Below, piece after piece: positions 58,157 to 64,000 of a stretch of DNA of 64,000 bases. The position numbers and the translations under genes were made by a program. The notes beneath the pieces were generated by a model. That model saw nothing but the letters and a program-made list of their open reading frames with translations, was not told where the DNA came from and ran no database searches. Every line of letters begins with the position of its first letter. Positions within the stretch are counted from its first letter, which is position 1. Source of the DNA: Perognathus longimembris pacificus (lineage: Eukaryota > Chordata > Mammalia > Rodentia > Heteromyidae); NCBI RefSeq assembly GCF_023159225.1, contig NC_063172.1:41917832-41981831 (forward strand), in the 5' to 3' direction.

Positions 58157-59835
58157 ACAAAATTTATTTTTTGTTCAAAAGAATTAATAATTAATTGAAA
58201 TGATAGGAGGGGATCCCAGATGTTGTGGGAAATAGGAACATCATGTTCTCCCACTTGGCTCATGGTACATTCTTTCTAATAGATAATGGAGTAATATTGT
58301 TTGAATGAAAAGGACATGTACACAGGCTTTTGTCAATTGAATATATTTTTACAAAACAGTGGCTGAATTTCAAGATGACAGATCTACATTTTGTGAATTG
58401 TAAAACCTTTCTGAAGAAATGACAACATTGACAATGATGTCTCAATTATAGGGTATTCTTTAATTGTTAGCCCTGCTATTATTTCTTAGAAACTATTTCT
58501 AAACCCTAAACCTATAAATAGACAATGGGATAAAATAAGTGAAAGAAAATTTTGATGACAGAATTAGAAAAAAAAATATTTCTCACATTTCCTCATAAAA
58601 CACTATCATAGCAATTATGTCTTTCATTATATTTATTTAATAATTGTGAAATTTGTATTCATGTATTATATTTACTTTGTCTACCAACCTTAAATTAAGG
58701 AGGTTATTTACAATGAAAATCTAAAAGAATACTTCTTTCTCTGTTGGCTGACCTGACACATGATGGTGATTTCATTCTTCATATCAACTCTATGTGCAAA
58801 AATATCAAATTCGGAGACATGATCTTGGAATTATAAATCTCATGGCAACTGAATAGCTATTTCTTAGTTTGAAATAAATTAAGTTTTGCTAATATCTCAA
58901 TGGTAGTGAGTTAATGTTAGAAACAATTAAGTCATATCAACAAAGACCATTAGATTGGATTATCTTTCTTTATAGCTGAATGTTTATTCTACCAACATAA
59001 ACAAATTAAATGACTTTTGCCTAGGCATTATCAGTGTTATCAGTCAGCATCTAAAAATAATAAGATAGTACTCTCAAGTAATTTGAGAGACAGTTTTCGA
59101 GGTCATAAGCAGGGTTCCAGACAATCAGTAAATTAAAGTGCAAAAGGTTCAAAGCAAGCAATAGCTAGGAACTGGTTTTATTTCAAAGCTCAAAAGCCAA
59201 GTGGAGAGAGCAAGTGCTGATCACCAAAAGGGTAGCACACTGAGTTACTGACCTAATAAGTGTTTTGGTCTTCAGGAGAAGAATGCAAAAATCCAACATG
59301 AATTTATGGGGAGCAGGCTGAAGAACACATGCCATGACCTTATCCTCCCCTGTTCACTTGATCTACTGCCAGTGTTTCCTACTGGTCAAACAAATTGCAG
59401 GGAAGAATCTCGAGGACTCTGGAATCATTAAAAGTCAGGTTTCAAGTGTACAAAGCCAAGTGGAGAGATAAGGATAGACTAGAAAAGGAAATAGAAAATC
59501 TTTTCAGAAAACAGTGATTGGATAACATAGATGTGCAGGAAGATTATAACCTGCAAAGACAAATAACTGAATTCCCAAGATCATCTCCTTTCGCCAGCAA
59601 GAAGAGGACATATTCCCGATAATAGAAAATGTGTTCAACACTGTGAATCAAAATCATCACTCCCTGGAATTTTGGAATAATCAAACGTACTCTTAAACTT
59701 GAATATTGTTTTATATTAAAATTAGATATCCGATTATTATAATCAAGAGGCTTTTAATATATTCCATATGTAGTTATGTTTTGATGTAATAAAAATTAAT
59801 ATATACTTTTATATATGTATGCTTCTAAAGTGTAC
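58157..59835. other. Unique sequence; possible unclassified old repeat
   Basis: 58157-59080 shows nothing. 59080-59640 is less A+T-rich and contains the 15-bp direct repeat agccaagtggagaga at 59195-59209 and 59454-59468. It could be an old LTR or DNA element, but I cannot name it. Confidence 0.4.
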
Positions 59836-59850
59836 ACATATACTAATCTT

Positions 59851-60057
59851 TTTTTTTTTTTTTTGGCCAGTCCTGGGGCTTGGACTCAGGGCCTGAGCAC
59901 TGTCCCTGGCTTCTTCTTGCTCAAGGCTAGCACTCTGCCACTTGAGCCACAGCGCCACTTCTGGCCTTTTTCTGTAGATGTGGTGCTGGGGAATCGAACC
60001 CAGGGCCTCATGTATATAAGGCAGGCACTCTTGCCACTAGGCCATATCCCCAGCCCA
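59851..60057 (-). mobile_element. IDL-Geo SINE with 15-bp target duplication
   Basis: Complete minus-strand copy (T tail, Geo, IDL with ggttcgattcc box B in sense). Perfect direct repeats acatatactaatctt lie at 59836-59850 and 60058-60072. Few substitutions; recent. Confidence 0.97.
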
Positions 60058-60072
60058 ACATATACTAATCTT

Positions 60073-62591
60073 AATAATCTTAATTTCATAATTTAAATGC
60101 TCTAGGATTTTAATTACTTTTTAGGTAAAAATACATTTGATTTATCTCAATTTAAGAAGCATAATGTATAGAGATAATTAATAAATGAAAATTATATTTA
60201 CATTTAATTAAATGTTGCACTAATTCATAAATAGAAAAGAAACCTATAACTAGGTGGAAAGTTAAAGTAGTTCAGTTTTTAGTATTCTGTGACTTGTCAT
60301 TACACAACTTGGACAAATTTGATTTACTTGAACTTAATGAGATCACTAATCTTTTTCCTTATATGTATGTCACAAATTTAGGTACAGGAAGAAGAGCAAT
60401 TCACAGTGTATGCCAGTTTGTATATATTTCAGCTAGACTTTTCTCACTGTTATTACATAATACAGACTGTAATCATGTGTACATGGTATGTAGGAGAATG
60501 GCTGTTGTTTACCTTCTTAGAAATATCATTTCTATATTAATGAAGACAGTGTTGAGGGGCCAATCTATGAATTAGGAAGACAATGTCTTTTTAATAAGCC
60601 ATGGTAGAAGCAGTTAACTTGCAGGGATTTGGGAATTAGTCAGATATAATTGTTGAAAATAAAAATAAATCACAGTTTACCATTTATGGGTAGAAAATTA
60701 TGTAAGAAAATTAATTCTGGAAAAGGAATACTTTGTCATGTTAAAGCACTCTGACAGTAGTAGGGTCAGTTCAACAGGAATAGACAATGTGAAAGGACAG
60801 CTCACGAACTCAATTTAGTTAGAAAGTAGAAGTGAGTTCTTTGCTCAAATTCAGTTTTGCAAGCATAGGGGAAGTGAAGAAAACATCCCCCAAGCAATAG
60901 TAGAATGAATATAATTAAAGTATGTATTTATGTGTATATATATATATGTACACAGATATATATACACACATACATATATATACAAAAATATCAAAATGCA
61001 ATATATTCTTTGAAATGACTAATATATGCTTATAACATTTTAGAAAATATAATTATTTATAAAAATAAGACTATACAAAAAGAAACACAGTAAATTGCTG
61101 AAGAATATTAGCAGACAGTTTTAACATCTTAGTTTTTGCTGCTCAAGAAACACACTATATTTTCTCTAAGAAAGTTATGTATGTATTTTTATATTTTGTT
61201 GCCCAATATTAAGAATCCTCTAGCAATTTAAAGCATCACTGAATTTACAATTATTAAAGGAAAAAATGAGAAAGTTCATCGTAAACAATATAATCTACTG
61301 AGACATATAATGTAGCTATTGCTATGGATTGGCTCTTTAATGAGAGTTAGATTTTTTGCATTTATTCATTAATTTTCCTATCTTTTACTCAACAAACATT
61401 ATGGAAAACTTATTGGGCAAGGTTGTGAATGCAAACAATGTATAATACCTTTTCTGCTTTAAGAAACATATGGCTCACTGGAGAATAATTATATTCTGGG
61501 AAAAAGTCACTTGAGGGTATGAAATAATATATACACTATATTAGGAGCATAATTCATGATATTAACCATTAGTGTATTATTATTTTACAGTCTTGTCATA
61601 TTTAAGCATGGATAGCTTCTTATTTTCATAACTTTTTAAAAAAGGGCTTTGAATCAAATTACAGATGCACTACCTGGAAAGACACAACAAGACAAATTTG
61701 CTAACTGTATACATTTTTCTTAAAATAGGGTAATCTAATTTTCCTCAATCAGTACTTATATACTACTCTGGATTTTAGATAACACAATATTTGACGGTGA
61801 AAAAATTCACCCAGGTGAAAATGATATTAAAAGTTATATTGAAATCTGAATATAAATATGACACATGCACAAATATAGAGAAAAGACTTTTAAGGAAACA
61901 AGGACGACAAGAGTGAATGTTGAAAAGTGAGTTTTGATGGGAAAACTGCAAGAAGACAGATAGATCTATTATTTCCATTTGTTGACTTTATGTTCATGAA
62001 GAAATGATCTTGTATAAAAGAGTGACTTTCCAATCACTTCAATCTAGGTTGTTTTTTTCTTAAGCAGAAAATTGTTTGCCTCAGGAGGAATGATTCCTAA
62101 CAATTCAAGTGAGATTGATTCTGATCATCTCTTTAAGGAGGGAAGAAATGGCCTAGGCCTTAGAATCATATTCTTTTAATACTATTGACCATCCATTTGT
62201 TTCAGAAACACAAAGCGGAACCAAATTAGGCTATTCTACAGTGTCACACATGTATTAATTATATATATATATATGTCAACATTATTCTTTATATATGTGC
62301 ATATTTTGTTACCTTAATACAAGTAAATTTTGGTGTTTGGATATAGCTTAATATATATTACCATATAAAAGTGACAGAAAGCTTTATCATGGCTGCTATT
62401 AGGGTAAAATTTTGAATTAATGTATGAGAGGGGATAACTGATAAATGGACTTGTAAACTAATATTTTCTTTAAGGAAATTATTTTTTTCCTCCAATCAAA
62501 TAAAAAACTGTGAGATATATCTATTATGATCTGTTTAGATATTCCCATATTTCCAGAGAAATATCTGACAAAATATTTACATATTAATTTC
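60073..62591. other. Unique A+T-rich sequence with TA microsatellites
   Basis: No gene recognised. TA-rich microsatellites at ~60930-60990 and 62258-62275. Confidence 0.55.
60930..60990. repeat. (TA)n/(CA)n microsatellite
   Basis: tgtatatatatatatgtaca followed by cagatatatatacacacata. Confidence 0.92.
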
Positions 62592-62601
62592 ATAATACTT
62601 T

Positions 62602-62819
62602 TTATTTGGTCACTTGTGGGGCTTGAACTCAGACCCTCAGCACTGTCTCTGAGCTTTTTTTGCTCAAGGCTAGTGCTCTACCACTCTGAGCCACCAATCC
62701 ACTTCCAGTTTTCTAGAGGTTCATTGGAGATTTGAGTCTCACAGATTTGCTTGCCTGAGCTGGCTTCAAACCGTGATTCTCAGATAGGATTACAGGCATG
62801 AGCCACCAGCACCCAGCTA
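62602..62819 (-). mobile_element. 7SL-like/Geo SINE with target duplication
   Basis: Minus-strand: Geo half (tggggcttgaactcagaccc, tgctcaaggctagtgctcta), linker, 7SL-like half (gattacaggcatgagccacc). Direct repeats ataatacttt at 62592-62601 and 62820-62829 prove that the dimer moves as one unit. Confidence 0.93.
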
Positions 62820-62977
62820 ATAATACTTTGAATAATTAAATATAAAGAATGAGAAATTCTAAGAATTCTGAAACTTGACCTTGGCCATGGGCAAACAACA
62901 TAAGAGAAAAATTTTAATTTATAACATATGCAAAGTGTTTGAGCTTGGTTTTTTCTTTTTATAATTTTAATTTTAAT

Positions 62978-63482
62978 TTATTTTTTTAAATTTTCATTGT
63001 CAAACTGATGTATAGAGAGGTTACAGTTTCATACCTTAGGCATCGGTTACATTTCTTGTACTGTTACCTCCTCCCTCATTCCCCCTTCTCCTCTCCCCCT
63101 TTCCCTCTCCCCCCCCCCATGAGTTGTTCAGTTCATTTACACCAAACAGCTTTGCAAGCATTGCTTTTATAGTCGTTTGTCTTTTTTACCCTGTGTCTCT
63201 CGAATTTGGTATTCCCTTTCAGTTTCCTAGTTCGAATATCAGTATACCCGGTTTCCAATGTACTCAGATAAGATACAGTGGTAGTGCAGGTACACCACAG
63301 GAAGAAGATACAAGAAGATCATCAATGATAGAAGCTACGGTTACACATAGCACATTGAAAGTAGTTACAACAGTGATACAACAATCATTTCCATAACATG
63401 AAGTTCATTTCACTTAGCATCATCTTATGTGTTCATAAGGGTATAGCTATTGGGCTCTTGTGATCCTCTGCTGTGACTTGCT
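62978..63482 (-). mobile_element. 5'-truncated L1 3' UTR (young subfamily)
   Basis: Minus-strand 3' UTR nearly identical to the corresponding part of the copy at 2990-3763, including the unusual shared stretch with 'gaagctacggttacacatag'. C-runs at 63105-63118 mark the polypurine tract. Truncated before ORF2. Confidence 0.95.
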
Positions 63483-63764
63483 TCAAATATCTCACTCTGC
63501 ACAGTGGCCTTCACTTATGGATCTTGTGGTTTTACTGCAATGAAAATATGTGCAGTTTTGTCTTTGTTATTAAAATATTTTTTCATGAATAACAATCCTA
63601 TTTGCTTCAGATTCATAGCATATTACAATAGTGATATGTGATCCCCCCTAATTATAACTGTTATTTTTTAGTAACATTTCAATACAAACTACTTTACAGG
63701 TAAATATTTTTAGGAGGAAATTACTATTGCTTTCTACAGTCTGTATAATCCTCATTTAATTTTT

Positions 63765-64000
63765 TAAATGCAAATGGTACAATTTTATTATTTCCAATGG
63801 ATAAGTAAAATCCCATTGTGTAGATATAACACATTTTCTTAATCCAATCATCCAATGAGGGAATTCTGAACTTGTTCCTTACCTTAGCTATGGTAAATAA
63901 TGCTGTAATAAGTATAGTTGTGATTATGGCTTTACTATATCCTTATTTGTAGTCTTTTGGGTAAATACCCAGGAGAAGAACTGCTGTATCTTAAGGAAGT
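63765..64000 (-). mobile_element. Old L1 ORF2 C-terminus, cut by window end
   Basis: Minus-strand remnant: gtaaaatcccattgtgtaga, ttagctatggtaaataatgc and cttttgggtaaatacccagg match the order Y-T-M-E, A..F-..-I-A-K and L-G-I-Y-P of ORF2. Continues beyond the window. Confidence 0.8.

Noticed and set aside
2990..63482. The two similar L1 ends as edges of a segmental duplication
   Set aside because: Similarity is confined to the L1 sequence; flanking DNA differs.

Overview
This window is non-coding mammalian DNA and I find no host protein-coding gene, tRNA, rRNA or CRISPR array in it. The organism is most likely a geomyoid rodent (kangaroo rat, pocket mouse or pocket gopher). The evidence is a dimeric SINE, present here in many copies, whose left half is an ID-type tRNA-Ala-derived monomer and whose right half matches what is described as the 'Geo' monomer of IDL-Geo SINEs. 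That family is reported to be restricted to Geomyoidea. The species cannot be fixed from this window.

Layout. 0-10 kb: mostly unique A+T-rich sequence cut by 5'-truncated L1 3' ends, including a chimeric insertion at 6.46-7.65 kb, then two IDL-Geo SINEs. 10-12 kb: IDL-Geo and B1-ID SINEs, a CpG-rich element shaped like a solo LTR (10974-11550), and an L1 with a twin-priming inversion. 12-25 kb: unique sequence with a second twin-primed L1, decayed 7SL-like/Geo SINEs, a (GGAA)n block and several dinucleotide repeats. 25.6-30 kb: a 2.1 kb minus-strand L1 3' half carrying a nested IDL-Geo, then two more IDL-Geo copies. 30.0-32.3 kb: the 3' part of a defective class II (betaretrovirus-like) endogenous retrovirus on the minus strand, made of an integrase tail, a broken env and an LTR, set between two L1 pieces. 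34.6-39.15 kb: a minus-strand L1 with its own GC-rich 5' UTR, ORF1 and the ORF2 endonuclease, but no reverse transcriptase core. 41.34-47.38 kb: a plus-strand L1 of a different subfamily, with a YY1-like box near its first base, a broken ORF1 and an ORF2 that loses its catalytic reverse transcriptase motif. 47.4-64 kb: unique A+T-rich sequence with SINEs (one nested pair), microsatellites, an ancient L1 remnant and a young L1 3' end.

The elements relate to each other as donor and parasite. Autonomous L1s would have supplied the enzyme for the SINE insertions, but every L1 in this window is defective. The window is best read as a record of retrotransposition: long perfect target-site duplications, template-switch-like chimeras, twin-priming inversions, nested insertions and internal deletions. 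I saw nothing I would call a new biological system. The most interesting leads are a recurrent antisense open frame in the L1 3' UTR, a conserved 3' end shared by two L1 families with otherwise different 3' UTRs, and a Geo monomer attached to two unrelated left halves.
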